From the NCBI GenBank assembly GCA_901456055.1, contig CABDWT010000016.1:434001-498000 (forward strand): a stretch of 64,000 nucleotides of DNA. The letters run 5' to 3'. Under the pieces are notes generated by a model. The model saw only the letters and a list, made by a program, of their open reading frames with translations. It made no database searches and had not been told where the DNA came from. Shown here piece by piece: positions 29,044-40,711 of the stretch (position 1 is the first letter of the stretch; each line of letters opens with the position of its first letter). The position numbers and the translations under genes were made by a program. Source of the stretch: Phytobacter ursingii (GTDB taxonomy: Bacteria; Pseudomonadota; Gammaproteobacteria; Enterobacterales; Enterobacteriaceae).

Positions 29044-30726
29044 ATGAATGCGCCACACAAAAATGCCGAAGCCCGCGTTGTCCGTGCTCCCCAGGGGACC
29101 GAACTGAGCTGCCAGAACTGGTTGATTGAAGCAGCCTATCGCATGATTCAGAACAACCTCGATCCGGATGTCGCCGAGCGCCCGGAAGACCTGGTGGTTT
29201 ATGGCGGCATCGGCAAAGCAGCACGCAACTGGCCGGCCTTTGAGGCGATCCTTGAGAGCCTGCGCAATCTGCGGGAAGACGAAACGCTGCTGGTCCAGTC
29301 AGGGAAACCGGTCGGCGTTTTCCGCACCCATAGCAACGCCCCGCGCGTGTTGATTGCCAACTCCAACATCGTTCCTCACTGGGCGCACTGGGAACATTTT
29401 CATGAACTGGATAAAGCCGGTCTGATGATGTATGGCCAGATGACGGCCGGTTCATGGATATACATTGGTGCGCAGGGCATTGTGCAGGGAACTTACGAAA
29501 CCTTCGCCGAAGCCGGTCGCCAGCATTACAACGGCAACCTGCGCGGCAAGTGGATTTTAACCGCCGGGCTGGGCGGTATGGGCGGTGCGCAGCCGCTGGC
29601 GGGGGTTCTGGCAGGCGCATGCGTACTGGCGATTGAATGTCAGGAGTCTCGTATCGATTTCCGTCTGCGCACGCGCTATCTCGACTACAAAACCCGCAGC
29701 CTGGACGACGCCCTGACGATGATTGAAAAAGCCTGCGCCGAGAACAAAGCCATCTCTGTTGGCCTGCTGGGCAACGCCGCCGAGCTGATGCCCCAACTGG
29801 CGGCACAGGCGAAAGCCGGCGGCCTGCGCCCGGACATTGTCACCGATCAGACCTCGGCGCACGATCCGCTCAACGGTTATCTGCCGGAGGGCTGGAGCCT
29901 GGAACAATGGCAGCAGGCGCGCCAGTCCGACCCGCAATCGGTGGTGAAAGCGGCTCGCGCGTCGATGGCGAAGCATGTACAGGCGATGCTCGATTTTCAC
30001 GCCATGGGGATCCCTACCGTCGATTACGGCAACAATATTCGCCAGGTCGCCAAAGAGGAAGGGGTGACCAATGCCTTTGATTTCCCGGGCTTCGTTCCTG
30101 CTTATATTCGTCCGCTCTTCTGTGAGGGCAAAGGCCCCTTCCGCTGGGTGGCGCTCTCCGGGGACCCGGAAGATATCTACAAAACCGACGCCAAACTGAA
30201 AGAGCTCTTCCCGGATAACGCCAATCTGATCAACTGGTTGTATATGGCGCGTGAACGTATTGCCTTCCAGGGGCTGCCTGCGCGTATCTGCTGGCTTGGC
30301 CTGGGGGAGCGTCATCTTGCCGGGCTGGCCTTTAACGAGATGGTGCGTAATGGCGAGTTAAAAGCGCCAATTGTCATTGGCCGTGACCATCTGGATACCG
30401 GCTCGGTGGCCTCGCCAAACCGTGAAACGGAAGCGATGAAAGACGGTTCCGATGCAGTCTCTGACTGGCCGCTGCTCAACGCGTTGCTCAATACCGCTGG
30501 CGGCGCAACCTGGGTCAGTCTGCACCATGGTGGCGGCGTGGGGATGGGCTTTTCGCAACATGCCGGGATGGTCATTGTCTGTGACGGCAGCAAAGAGGCG
30601 GATAAACGTCTGGCACGGGTGCTGTGGAATGATCCGGCCACGGGCGTGATGCGCCACGCGGATGCGGGCTATGAACAGGCGCAGGAGTGCGCCGAGCGTA
30701 ATCACCTGAACTTACCGATGCTTTGA
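29044..30726 (+). CDS. hutU: Urocanate hydratase HutU
   Basis: Second step: urocanate to imidazolone-propionate, with tightly bound NAD+ as electrophile. The start at ATG 29044 ([13 protein letters not shown]) is 7 bases after AAGGA; an ATG at 29038 is too close to that site. 560 residues, the normal length. NAD-binding [13 protein letters not shown] near residue 175 and conserved [23 protein letters not shown] and [13 protein letters not shown] blocks are intact. A REP-like hairpin follows before the next gene. Confidence 0.97.
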   Translation: MNAPHKNAEARVVRAPQGTELSCQNWLIEAAYRMIQNNLDPDVAERPEDLVVYGGIGKAARNWPAFEAILESLRNLREDETLLVQSGKPVGVFRTHSNAPRVLIANSNIVPHWAHWEHFHELDKAGLMMYGQMTAGSWIYIGAQGIVQGTYETFAEAGRQHYNGNLRGKWILTAGLGGMGGAQPLAGVLAGACVLAIECQESRIDFRLRTRYLDYKTRSLDDALTMIEKACAENKAISVGLLGNAAELMPQLAAQAKAGGLRPDIVTDQTSAHDPLNGYLPEGWSLEQWQQARQSDPQSVVKAARASMAKHVQAMLDFHAMGIPTVDYGNNIRQVAKEEGVTNAFDFPGFVPAYIRPLFCEGKGPFRWVALSGDPEDIYKTDAKLKELFPDNANLINWLYMARERIAFQGLPARICWLGLGERHLAGLAFNEMVRNGELKAPIVIGRDHLDTGSVASPNRETEAMKDGSDAVSDWPLLNALLNTAGGATWVSLHHGGGVGMGFSQHAGMVIVCDGSKEADKRLARVLWNDPATGVMRHADAGYEQAQECAERNHLNLPML

Positions 30727-30734
30727 TCATCAGC

Positions 30735-30763
30735 GCCGGATGGGCGGCTCGCGCTCATCCGGC
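30735..30763. repeat. REP-like palindrome between hutU and the aminotransferase gene
   Basis: GCCGGATG (30735-30742) / CATCCGGC (30756-30763) with TTTT right behind. It is a typical single REP unit inside an operon and could lower read-through or protect the hutHU message, so downstream genes may be less expressed. Confidence 0.65.
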
Positions 30764-30782
30764 TTTTCCTGAGGGATACGTA

Positions 30783-31949
30783 ATGACGTTCGATGTCGCG
30801 GTTTCCGATCCACTCTTTGCGCAACAACAACAGACACTCAACAATCTTGCTCGCCCCACGACACGCAGCCTGGGTCTGTATAACGCGGGCCTGTCGGCAG
30901 AGGCTGTGCGGCAGAAATATGGCGTAACCCATATCGCCAAACTGGCCAGTAATGAAAACCCGTTGGGCGCCAGCCCGCAGGTGGTATCAGCATTACAGGC
31001 AGATGCTGATTTCAGCGCGGTCTATTCCGATGCCGCCAGCGCCCGGTTGCGCGATGTGCTGGCGGACTATACCGGCGTAAGCGCCGAAAATATTGTCACA
31101 GGCAATGGTTCAGAAGACATCCTGCATATGCTGGCGCTGGCTTTTCTTAACCCTGGTGATCGCGTTGTCACGCTGATCCCGTCGTTTGGCCTGCACGAGA
31201 TCTTCCCGCGCATGATGGGGGCCGACGTGACCCTGGTGGGGGTTGATCAACAACAACAGTTCGACGTTGCGGCCTGGGAGCAGGCGCTCTCCACGCCGGC
31301 GAAAATGGTCATTTTTAGCAATCCGTCAAACCCGGTGGGGTGCATGCTCGACAAAGACGGTTTTGCCCGCATCATTGCCGCCGCGCCGCAGGAATGTGTG
31401 CTGGTCATTGATGAAGCCTATTTCGAATATTGCTATGAGAACCCGGATTACCCCGATAGCCTGGCAGTACTGGCCGCGCAGCGGCGCCCGTGGATTGTGC
31501 TGCGTACTTTTTCGAAAGCCTGGGGTCTGGCGGGCCTGCGTGTGGGCTATGGCTTAGCCAGTCACCCTGAACTGGTCAACTTGCTCAACCGCGTACGTAC
31601 GCCATTTAATATTAATCGCGCGGCGCAAACGGCGGCGGTGGCAGCGTTAGGCGACCCGGCGCATGTGAAAGCGAGCGTTGCCCTGGTGAACGCGCAGCGG
31701 GAGCGTGTGGCCGCCGAACTCAGGCGTCTGGGGTTTGACGTCGCGCCCTCACACGCCAATTTTCTCTTCTTTAACTGTGGACGCCCCAGCGGCGAAATGG
31801 CACAGCATTTATTGCGCTATGGCGTCATTATCAAGCCGTGGCGGGAGCCAGGCTATGAGCACTGGATCCGGGTGTCGATGGGCAACGAAGAGGATAACCA
31901 GCAGTTTATCGACGCCCTGAAAGCGATCCTTGCGCAGGGGGCGGTGTGA
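30783..31949 (+). CDS. HisC-like PLP aminotransferase, hut-linked
   Basis: Class I/II aminotransferase of the histidinol-phosphate aminotransferase group, 388 residues from ATG 30783 (MTFDVAVSDP), GAGGGA upstream. Visible: ASNENPLG (residues 56-62), NPSNPVG near 180, Asp210 and Tyr213 in IDEAYF, PLP lysine Lys245 in TFSKAWGLAGLRVGYG, and a C-terminal Arg in HWIRVSMG. Its place behind hutHU and before two 2-oxo/2-hydroxyacid dehydrogenases suggests histidine/imidazole-pyruvate transamination rather than histidine synthesis; that is inference. The stop overlaps the GTG start of the next gene. Confidence 0.88.
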   Translation: MTFDVAVSDPLFAQQQQTLNNLARPTTRSLGLYNAGLSAEAVRQKYGVTHIAKLASNENPLGASPQVVSALQADADFSAVYSDAASARLRDVLADYTGVSAENIVTGNGSEDILHMLALAFLNPGDRVVTLIPSFGLHEIFPRMMGADVTLVGVDQQQQFDVAAWEQALSTPAKMVIFSNPSNPVGCMLDKDGFARIIAAAPQECVLVIDEAYFEYCYENPDYPDSLAVLAAQRRPWIVLRTFSKAWGLAGLRVGYGLASHPELVNLLNRVRTPFNINRAAQTAAVAALGDPAHVKASVALVNAQRERVAAELRRLGFDVAPSHANFLFFNCGRPSGEMAQHLLRYGVIIKPWREPGYEHWIRVSMGNEEDNQQFIDALKAILAQGAV

Positions 31950-33094
31950 AACGGTTGGCACTGAACATTGAAGAACTACGCCAGCGAGCCAGACGCGCGC
32001 TACCCCGTTTTGCTTTTAGTTATCTGGAAGGCGGCGCGGATGATGAGCAAACATTACGCGATAACCGCCGTGTCTTTGCCCGCTGGCGCTTTATTCCTCC
32101 GGTGCTGAACGACGCGAGCGAACGCGATCTCTCGGTTACCCTTTGTGGTCAAAAACTGGCGGCACCGTTGCTGATTGCGCCGACGGGTTATAACGGCATG
32201 TTGCGTTATGGTGCCGATGCGATGTTAGCGCGTACCGCCAGAGATGCCGGTATTGGCTATATCCAGAGTACCGTGTCGACCGCACCGATTGAGGACATTG
32301 CGGATGAACACCTGCCCCAACACTGGTTTCAGCTGTATGTGCTCAAAGACCGGACGGTCACCACGGGGCTGCTTGAACGCGCAAAAGCGGCAGGCTGCAC
32401 CACGCTGGTGGTCTCCGTTGATGCGGTGCATTTCGGCAATCGCGAAAAGGATAAGCGTCATTATCGCCGTCCCATGAAGCTCTCTCTCCCCAGTCTGTTT
32501 GATATCGCGTTACATCCCGCCTGGGTATGGCGAACCATTCGGCCTGCGGGTGTACCGGGATTTGGCAATTTAACCCCTTATATCCCGGCGGATAAGCGGC
32601 GGGGGGCCGGGGGCGCCAGCTACTTTGCCGCGCAGATGGACACGCGCCTGAGCTGGGAGACGCTGACGTGGATCCGTAGCCAGTGGTCAGGGCCAATGCT
32701 GGTTAAAGGTATTCTCGCGCCGGAAGACGCAATGCGGGCCTTTGCGGCAGGTATTGATGGCATTGTGCTCTCGAACCACGGCGGACGGCAACTTGACGGC
32801 TCAGTAAGCGCGATGGAGGTGTTACCTGAGATCCGTCATCGCTGCGGCCCGGACGCAACGATTCTTATCGATAGCGGTTTTCGCCGTGGCACTGACGTGG
32901 TGAAAGCGCTGGCGTTGGGGGCGAACGGCGTTTTACTCGGGCGGCCCTTGCTCTATGGCGTGGCGGCTGACGGTGAGGCCGGGGCGAAGCAGGCGCTGGC
33001 GCTGATTTTGCAGGAAGTTGACCGCACCCTCGCACAGCTGGGATGCACGTCTATTGCCCGGTTAGGGCCACATTTACTGCGACCTCAATCCTGA
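31946..33094 (+). CDS. FMN-dependent 2-hydroxyacid dehydrogenase/oxidase, hut-linked
   Basis: Member of the FMN_dh family (lactate dehydrogenase LldD, mandelate dehydrogenase, glycolate oxidase), 382 residues from GTG 31946, which overlaps the previous stop (GTGA). The full active site can be placed: Tyr26 (SYLEGGADDE), Tyr131 (FQLYVLKD), Asp159 (VSVDAV), Lys254 (MLVKGI), His278 and Arg281 (SNHGGRQLDG), Arg313 (DSGFRRG). It should oxidise an S-2-hydroxyacid to the 2-oxoacid; context makes imidazole-lactate the leading guess. No membrane segment is obvious. Confidence 0.88.
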   Translation: MKRLALNIEELRQRARRALPRFAFSYLEGGADDEQTLRDNRRVFARWRFIPPVLNDASERDLSVTLCGQKLAAPLLIAPTGYNGMLRYGADAMLARTARDAGIGYIQSTVSTAPIEDIADEHLPQHWFQLYVLKDRTVTTGLLERAKAAGCTTLVVSVDAVHFGNREKDKRHYRRPMKLSLPSLFDIALHPAWVWRTIRPAGVPGFGNLTPYIPADKRRGAGGASYFAAQMDTRLSWETLTWIRSQWSGPMLVKGILAPEDAMRAFAAGIDGIVLSNHGGRQLDGSVSAMEVLPEIRHRCGPDATILIDSGFRRGTDVVKALALGANGVLLGRPLLYGVAADGEAGAKQALALILQEVDRTLAQLGCTSIARLGPHLLRPQS

Positions 33095-33134
33095 CAAGTA
33101 AGGGGGCAGGTTTGTTCATCACGGAGAATCATTT

Positions 33135-34220
33135 ATGCAGGCACTGAACATCATCTTCCCGGCGCAAATTTTACGTGGCGCAGGCGTTATCACCCGCCTT
33201 GGCGAGATATGCGCCGCGTTGGGCAAGCGCGCGCTGGTCATTGGCGGTCATGCCGGGTTGGCCGCTGTGGATACGCAGATTCGCCATCAACTGGCGGCCT
33301 CCGGGATTGAACTGGTAGGCCTGCAATGGTTTGGCGGTGAATGCACTGAAGAGAATATTGAGCGTCTGGCCCGAGAGGTCGAGGTGACGGGGGCTGAGAT
33401 GGTGATAGGCGTCGGCGGCGGGAAAGCGCTTGATACCAGTAAAGCCGTGGCGGTACAGAGACATGTGCCGATTGTCACTATTCCGACCATTGCGGCAACC
33501 TGTGCGGCCGTGACGCCATTGACCATCCGTTATCATGCCAATGGCCATTTTCGCGATCTGTTCCCCTTAGCCCAGGCGCCCGCTGCCGTGATTATCGATA
33601 GCGAAATTCTGGCCACCGCGCCGTTACGCTGGCTTGCGGCGGGCCTTGGCGACACGTTGGCAAAATGGTATGAATTTCGCGCAATCAGCACGCAGCATCA
33701 GAATCACAGCGGCGTCGCGCAGGCTTCCAGCGCCAACAGCCGTATCTGCTATGACCTCATTCAGGCCCACGGCCCTGCTGCCTGTGACGCCGTAAGGGCA
33801 GGGAAACCCAGTGCCGCGCTGGAACAGGTGCTGGATGCCATCTTTATGTTTGCCGGACTGACCTCGATGATGAGCAGCGGTGCTCATGCCGCGGCCGCCC
33901 ATGCGATTTATGAAGGCTTTACGGTCTGTGATAAAACCCGCGAATTTGGTCACGGGCTTCTGGTGGGTTTTGGCAACCTGTGTCTACTGGCGCTGGAAAA
34001 TCGCAGTGATGCGGAATTGCTTGAGGCGGTGCGCCTGGCGCATGCCTGCGCAATACCGCTTCGTCTGAGTGATATTGCCGCGCTGGATGCCAGCGAGCTT
34101 GAAGAGATTGTGCAAATGTCATTGCATGCGCCGGATATGCAAAATATGCCAGATAATATCACCGCCCACGCTCTCTATCAGGCCATTGCCCGCGTTGAAG
34201 CGATGGCGGCAGTCGTCTGA
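33135..34220 (+). CDS. HcxA/GldA-like metal-dependent alcohol dehydrogenase, hut-linked
   Basis: Iron-type alcohol dehydrogenase of the glycerol-dehydrogenase group, 361 residues. It shares long blocks with E. coli HcxA (YbdH), an NADPH-dependent hydroxycarboxylate dehydrogenase: VIGVGGGKALDTSKA, PTIAATCAAVTPL and GLGDTLAKWYE. Metal ligands would be Asp173, His256 and His273. Likely reaction: reversible reduction of a 2-oxoacid to the 2-hydroxyacid, perhaps imidazole-pyruvate, possibly with stereochemistry opposite to the FMN enzyme. Last gene of the hut block; a strong terminator follows. Confidence 0.88.
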   Translation: MQALNIIFPAQILRGAGVITRLGEICAALGKRALVIGGHAGLAAVDTQIRHQLAASGIELVGLQWFGGECTEENIERLAREVEVTGAEMVIGVGGGKALDTSKAVAVQRHVPIVTIPTIAATCAAVTPLTIRYHANGHFRDLFPLAQAPAAVIIDSEILATAPLRWLAAGLGDTLAKWYEFRAISTQHQNHSGVAQASSANSRICYDLIQAHGPAACDAVRAGKPSAALEQVLDAIFMFAGLTSMMSSGAHAAAAHAIYEGFTVCDKTREFGHGLLVGFGNLCLLALENRSDAELLEAVRLAHACAIPLRLSDIAALDASELEEIVQMSLHAPDMQNMPDNITAHALYQAIARVEAMAAVV

Positions 34221-34253
34221 CTTGACCGTTGGCCTGGTCATATCACCCAAAGG

Positions 34254-34277
34254 GCTGGCAGCGATGCCAGCTTTTTT
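34254..34277 (+). terminator. Terminator at the end of the hutHU-aminotransferase-dehydrogenase operon
   Basis: Perfect 7-bp stem GCTGGCA / TGCCAGC, 4-base loop, followed by six Ts. Confidence 0.88.
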
Positions 34278-34440
34278 CATTCTCTTGAACAGGTGTGGCG
34301 CCCCATAACAGTGCGTAACGCCCCAAATTGTCGCAGGATTAACCGATAAATTTCGCAGACGATCACAGATTCAGAATTATATTTTATCCATGCATAATCT
34401 TTCTGATTTTCTCTCCGCTATCCAGACTTCATCTAATATT

Positions 34441-34468
34441 ATTCACTTTTTATGCAATTTAAGTGAAT
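34441..34468. promoter_or_regulatory. Inverted repeat upstream of astC, possible ArgR/NtrC region
   Basis: Perfect 8-bp arms ATTCACTT and AAGTGAAT 12 bases apart. TGAAT/ATTCA half-sites are the core of ARG boxes, and ArgR assists ast activation in enterics, but spacing here does not equal a canonical ARG box. Confidence 0.4.
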
Positions 34469-34533
34469 AGCGACGGGTTTTAACTTATTGATATTTCGTT
34501 GTCAGGCCGCGTTTATGCATTTTGAACGCTGGC

Positions 34534-34549
34534 TGGCACGTCCTGTGCA
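34534..34549 (+). promoter_or_regulatory. Sigma-54 promoter of astCADBE
   Basis: TGGCACGTCCTGTGCA: a perfect -24 element and GG-N10-GC spacing; the -12 element is GTGC instead of TTGC. The start point would be near 34560, 63 bases before the astC ATG. The ast operon of E. coli is known to use sigma-54 and NtrC. Confidence 0.8.
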
Positions 34550-34568
34550 ATATACATTTACAGCGTAA

Positions 34569-36870
<2,302 letters not shown>

Positions 36871-36874
<4 letters not shown>

Positions 36875-38349
36875 ATCAATGGATTAATGGCGAGTGGATT
36901 GCGGGTCTGGGTGCCCGACGCATTAAAAAGAACCCGGTCAGTAACGAAACCGTGTGGCAGGGTAATGACGCCGACGCTTCTCAGGTCGGGCTCGCCTGCG
37001 AAGCGGCGCGGGCTGCGTTTCCGGCCTGGGCCCGGCACCCGATGACGCAGCGCCAGGTGATTGTCGAAAAATTCGCCGCACTGCTGGACGCCAACAAAAC
37101 CACATTAGCTGAGATTATCGCTCGCGAAACGGGTAAGCCGCGCTGGGAAGCGACCACTGAAATCACGGCGATGATCAATAAAGCCACCATTTCGGTAAAA
37201 GCGTACCACGCGCGCACTGGCACGCAGCACACCGAGATGCCAGACGGGGCTGCAACATTGCGCCACCGCCCACACGGCGTTCTGGCGGTGTTTGGCCCCT
37301 ACAATTTTCCCGGTCATCTCCCCAACGGGCATATTATTCCGGCCTTGCTGGCGGGGAATACCCTGATTTTCAAACCCAGCGAGTTAACGCCGTTGACCGG
37401 CGAGGCAGTAGTTAAACTCTGGGAACAGGCAGGTCTGCCGCCTGGCGTGCTGAACCTGGTGCAGGGAGGACGGGAAACCGGTCAGGCGTTAAGTTCGCTT
37501 GAGGGCATTGACGGCCTGCTGTTTACCGGCAGCGCCAGTACCGGTTTTCAACTGCATCGCCAGTTGGCCGGGCAGCCGGAGAAGATCCTTGCCCTTGAAA
37601 TGGGCGGCAACAATCCGCTGATTGTTGAAGACCCGGTGGATCTGGACGCCGCCGTGCATCTGACCATTCAATCGGCATTTATCACCGCCGGGCAGCGTTG
37701 TACCTGCGCGCGTCGTCTGCTGGTGAAACGGGGCGAGGCGGGGGATGCTTTTTTGCGCCGTCTGGTGGAGGTCTCCTCGCGCCTGATGCCTGCGGCCTGG
37801 GATGCTGATCCGCAGCCTTTCTTCGGCGGGCTCATTTCAGAACAGGCGGCACAGCATGTCTGGCAGGCCTGGCAGGACCACGTTGAACGTGGAGGCAAAA
37901 CCTTGCTTGAGCCGTATCTACTGCAGGCCGGAACATCGCTGCTGAGCCCCGGCATTGTTGAGATGTCGGATGCGCAGAATGTACCGGATGAAGAGGTCTT
38001 TGGTCCGTTGCTCTGCGTCTGGCGTTATGACAACTTTAATGAAGCCATCGCGCTGGCAAACAATACCCGTTACGGGTTGGCCTGTGGGTTGATTTCACCG
38101 GACCGTGAACAATTTGACCAGTTGCTGCTGGAGGCGCGCGCCGGGATCGTCAACTGGAATAAACCGCTTACCGGTGCTGCGAGTACTGCGCCTTTTGGCG
38201 GAGTGGGCGCCTCAGGCAACCATCGCCCCAGCGCCTGGTATGCCGCCGATTATTGCGCCTGGCCTATGGCGAGTCTCGAATCGGCAGCGCTTGTCCTGCC
38301 GCAATCACTCAGTCCTGGGCTTGATTTCAGCCGGGAGGCGACGCGATGA
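36871..38349 (+). CDS. astD: Succinylglutamate semialdehyde dehydrogenase AstD
   Basis: Oxidises succinylglutamate semialdehyde to succinylglutamate with NAD+. 492 residues as in E. coli. Aldehyde dehydrogenase motifs: [32 protein letters not shown], catalytic Glu in LEMGGNNP near 243 and catalytic Cys in GQRCTCARR near 277. Both ends overlap neighbours by 4 bases. Confidence 0.97.
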
Positions 38350-39671
38350 AAGCGCGGGAAGTTAACTTTGATGGCCTGGTGGGCCTGACACACCATTATG
38401 CCGGACTGTCGTTTGGCAATGAGGCGTCGACGAAACACCGTCACCGGGTCTCTAACCCGAAGCTGGCGGCAAAGCAGGGGCTGTTAAAGATGAAAGCGCT
38501 GGCGGATGCCGGTTTTCCGCAGGCAGTGATCCCTCCGCAGGAAAGGCCGAACGTGCTTGCTCTGCGCCAGCTTGGCTTTAGCGGAAGTGATGAGCAGGTG
38601 GTTGAGAAAGCCGCAACGCATTCACCTCACTTACTTTCTGCTGTCAGCTCTGCATCATCCATGTGGGTGGCGAACGCGGCGACGGTCTGTCCTTCAGCCG
38701 ATGCGCTCGACGGGCGGGTGCATCTGACAGTGGCTAACCTGAATAATAAATTTCACCGCGCCATCGAAGCACCGACCACCGAAGCCGTGCTAAAAGCCAT
38801 CTTCCGCGATGAGCGTATGTTTGCCGTGCATCCGGCGTTGCCACAGGTGGCGATGTTTGGTGATGAAGGGGCAGCTAACCATAATCGTCTTGGTGGCGAC
38901 TACGGCGAGCAGGGGGTCCAGTTGTTTGTTTATGGACGCGAAGAGGGCAGTAACGCCGCCCCCGGCCGCTATCCTGCCCGCCAGACACTGGAAGCCAGCC
39001 AGGCGGTCGCGCGGCTTAATCAGGTCTGCCCGCGGCAGGTTATCTTCGCCCAGCAAAATCCTGCGGTAATCGATCAGGGCGTGTTCCATAATGATGTTAT
39101 CGCGGTATCAAATCGGCAGGTGCTTTTCTGCCATGAGCAGGCGTTTTTGCATCAACAGGCGCTGTTTAGCCAGCTTCGTGCGCGGGTACCGGGATTTATG
39201 GCGCTGGAGGTTCCTGACGCCGAGGTCTCTGTCAGCGACGCGGTGGAAACCTATCTGTTCAACAGCCAGTTGTTGAGTCGCGAAGATAGCAGCATGGTGC
39301 TAATACTGCCGCAGGAATCTCGTGAGCATGCGGGCGTCTGGCGCTATTTAACCGCGCTGCTGGAGCAGGATAATCCCATCAGCGAAATCAAGGTGTTTGA
39401 TCTACGCGAAAGTATGTCTAACGGCGGCGGCCCGGCGTGTTTACGGCTACGTGTCGTCCTCAATGATGACGAGGCACAGGCGGTGAATCCGGCAGTTATG
39501 ATGAATGATGTGCTGTTCCGCGCACTAAATGAGTGGATTGAGCGTTATTATCGTGACAGGTTAACGCAGACCGATCTGGCCGATCCGATGCTATTACGGG
39601 AGAGCCGGGAAGCACTGGATACGTTGACACAAATGTTGAGATTAGGTTCCGTTTATCCCTTCCAGCAGTGA
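38346..39671 (+). CDS. astB: Succinylarginine dihydrolase AstB
   Basis: Hydrolyses succinylarginine to succinylornithine, CO2 and two ammonia; this releases most of the nitrogen. 441 residues (E. coli 447, shorter at the C-terminus). Amidinotransferase-fold family blocks: [60 protein letters not shown] with the catalytic cysteine. Coupled to astD by ATGA overlap. Confidence 0.97.
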   Translation: MKAREVNFDGLVGLTHHYAGLSFGNEASTKHRHRVSNPKLAAKQGLLKMKALADAGFPQAVIPPQERPNVLALRQLGFSGSDEQVVEKAATHSPHLLSAVSSASSMWVANAATVCPSADALDGRVHLTVANLNNKFHRAIEAPTTEAVLKAIFRDERMFAVHPALPQVAMFGDEGAANHNRLGGDYGEQGVQLFVYGREEGSNAAPGRYPARQTLEASQAVARLNQVCPRQVIFAQQNPAVIDQGVFHNDVIAVSNRQVLFCHEQAFLHQQALFSQLRARVPGFMALEVPDAEVSVSDAVETYLFNSQLLSREDSSMVLILPQESREHAGVWRYLTALLEQDNPISEIKVFDLRESMSNGGGPACLRLRVVLNDDEAQAVNPAVMMNDVLFRALNEWIERYYRDRLTQTDLADPMLLRESREALDTLTQMLRLGSVYPFQQ

Positions 39672-39682
39672 CAGGAGGCCGT

Positions 39683-40648
39683 ATGGACAATTTTCTCGCA
39701 ATGACGCTGTCAGGTGAAATGCCCCGCAGGATGGCAGGGGAGGCAGGTGCGATCCACTGGTTATGGCATGAACAGGGCGTACTGGAGCTGCTGCCCCCAA
39801 AGCCAGTAAAGCGCTCTCTGGTGCTTTCCTGTGCCATTCACGGCAATGAAACCGCACCGGTGGAGATGCTGGATGGGCTGTTAAAACAGCTATTAAACGG
39901 GACGCTGGCGTTGAGCTGGCGCCTGCTGATCATTATCGGTAACCCGCAGGCGCTGGGACAGAATAAACGTTTTCTGCGTAACGACCTCAACCGCTTGTTT
40001 GGCGCACGATGGCAAGGTTTTCCGGCCAGTGATGAGACAATTCGCGCCGCGCAACTGGAACGGGCCGTCACCCATTTCTACGCGGAGGACGACGAAGAGC
40101 GCTGGCACCTTGACCTGCACACGGCGATACGTGGTTCATATCATGTGCGTTTTGGTGTACTCCCTGCGCGTACTGAACCCTGGGATGAAATTTTTCTCAA
40201 GTGGCTCGGCGATGCCGGACTGGAGGCGTTGGTCTTTCATCAATCGCCTGCGGGAACCTTTACCCATTACACCTGTGAACAGTTCCAGGCCCACTCCTGT
40301 ACGCTGGAGCTTGGTAAAGCGCTACCGTTTGGTGAAAATGATCTGAGTCAGTTTGAACGCACTCGCTGGGCGCTGGCGGCGTTGCTTTCCGGCGATGTGG
40401 TTCCCGAAGCAGAAACCGTACCGCTGCGCTATCGCGTGGTGCAGCAGTTAACACGCCGCAGTGAAGACTTTGTGCTTTATATGTCTGATGAGACGCTCAA
40501 TTTCACCCCGTTTGCGGCGGGTACGTTGTTGGCAGAAGATCGCGGTGAGCGTTACGTTGTCCAGCGCGATCAGGAATATGTGCTCTTTCCTAATCCGAAG
40601 GTCGCAGTGGGGCTACGGGCGGGGTTGATGCTGGAACGCATCAGTTAG
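39683..40648 (+). CDS. astE: Succinylglutamate desuccinylase AstE
   Basis: Zinc enzyme that releases glutamate and succinate in the last AST step. The start at ATG 39683 ([13 protein letters not shown]) is 5 bases after AGGAGG; a GTG at 39668 overlapping astB is less likely. 321 residues (E. coli 322). The M14-type metal site is in AIHGNETAP (His, Glu) and [10 protein letters not shown] (His), and the catalytic Glu is in [12 protein letters not shown]. Last gene of the operon; a bidirectional terminator follows. Confidence 0.96.
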   Translation: MDNFLAMTLSGEMPRRMAGEAGAIHWLWHEQGVLELLPPKPVKRSLVLSCAIHGNETAPVEMLDGLLKQLLNGTLALSWRLLIIIGNPQALGQNKRFLRNDLNRLFGARWQGFPASDETIRAAQLERAVTHFYAEDDEERWHLDLHTAIRGSYHVRFGVLPARTEPWDEIFLKWLGDAGLEALVFHQSPAGTFTHYTCEQFQAHSCTLELGKALPFGENDLSQFERTRWALAALLSGDVVPEAETVPLRYRVVQQLTRRSEDFVLYMSDETLNFTPFAAGTLLAEDRGERYVVQRDQEYVLFPNPKVAVGLRAGLMLERIS

Positions 40649-40662
40649 CGCAGGTGATATCC

Positions 40663-40699
40663 GAAAAAAGTGCGCCCGGACATGACGTCGGGCGCGCTT
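40663..40699. terminator. Bidirectional terminator, astE and the GT9-like gene
   Basis: Stem GCGCCCG (40672-40678) / CGGGCGC (40689-40695). Read on the minus strand it is followed by ACTTTTTT (strong); on the plus strand by GCTTT (weaker). Confidence 0.75.
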
Positions 40700-40711
40700 T
40701 GCGATAATCGC

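Noticed and set aside
28766-29806. 346-codon open frame antisense to hutH and hutU
   Set aside because: Arg/Pro/Ser-rich composition typical of a shadow of GC-rich coding DNA, with no ribosome site.
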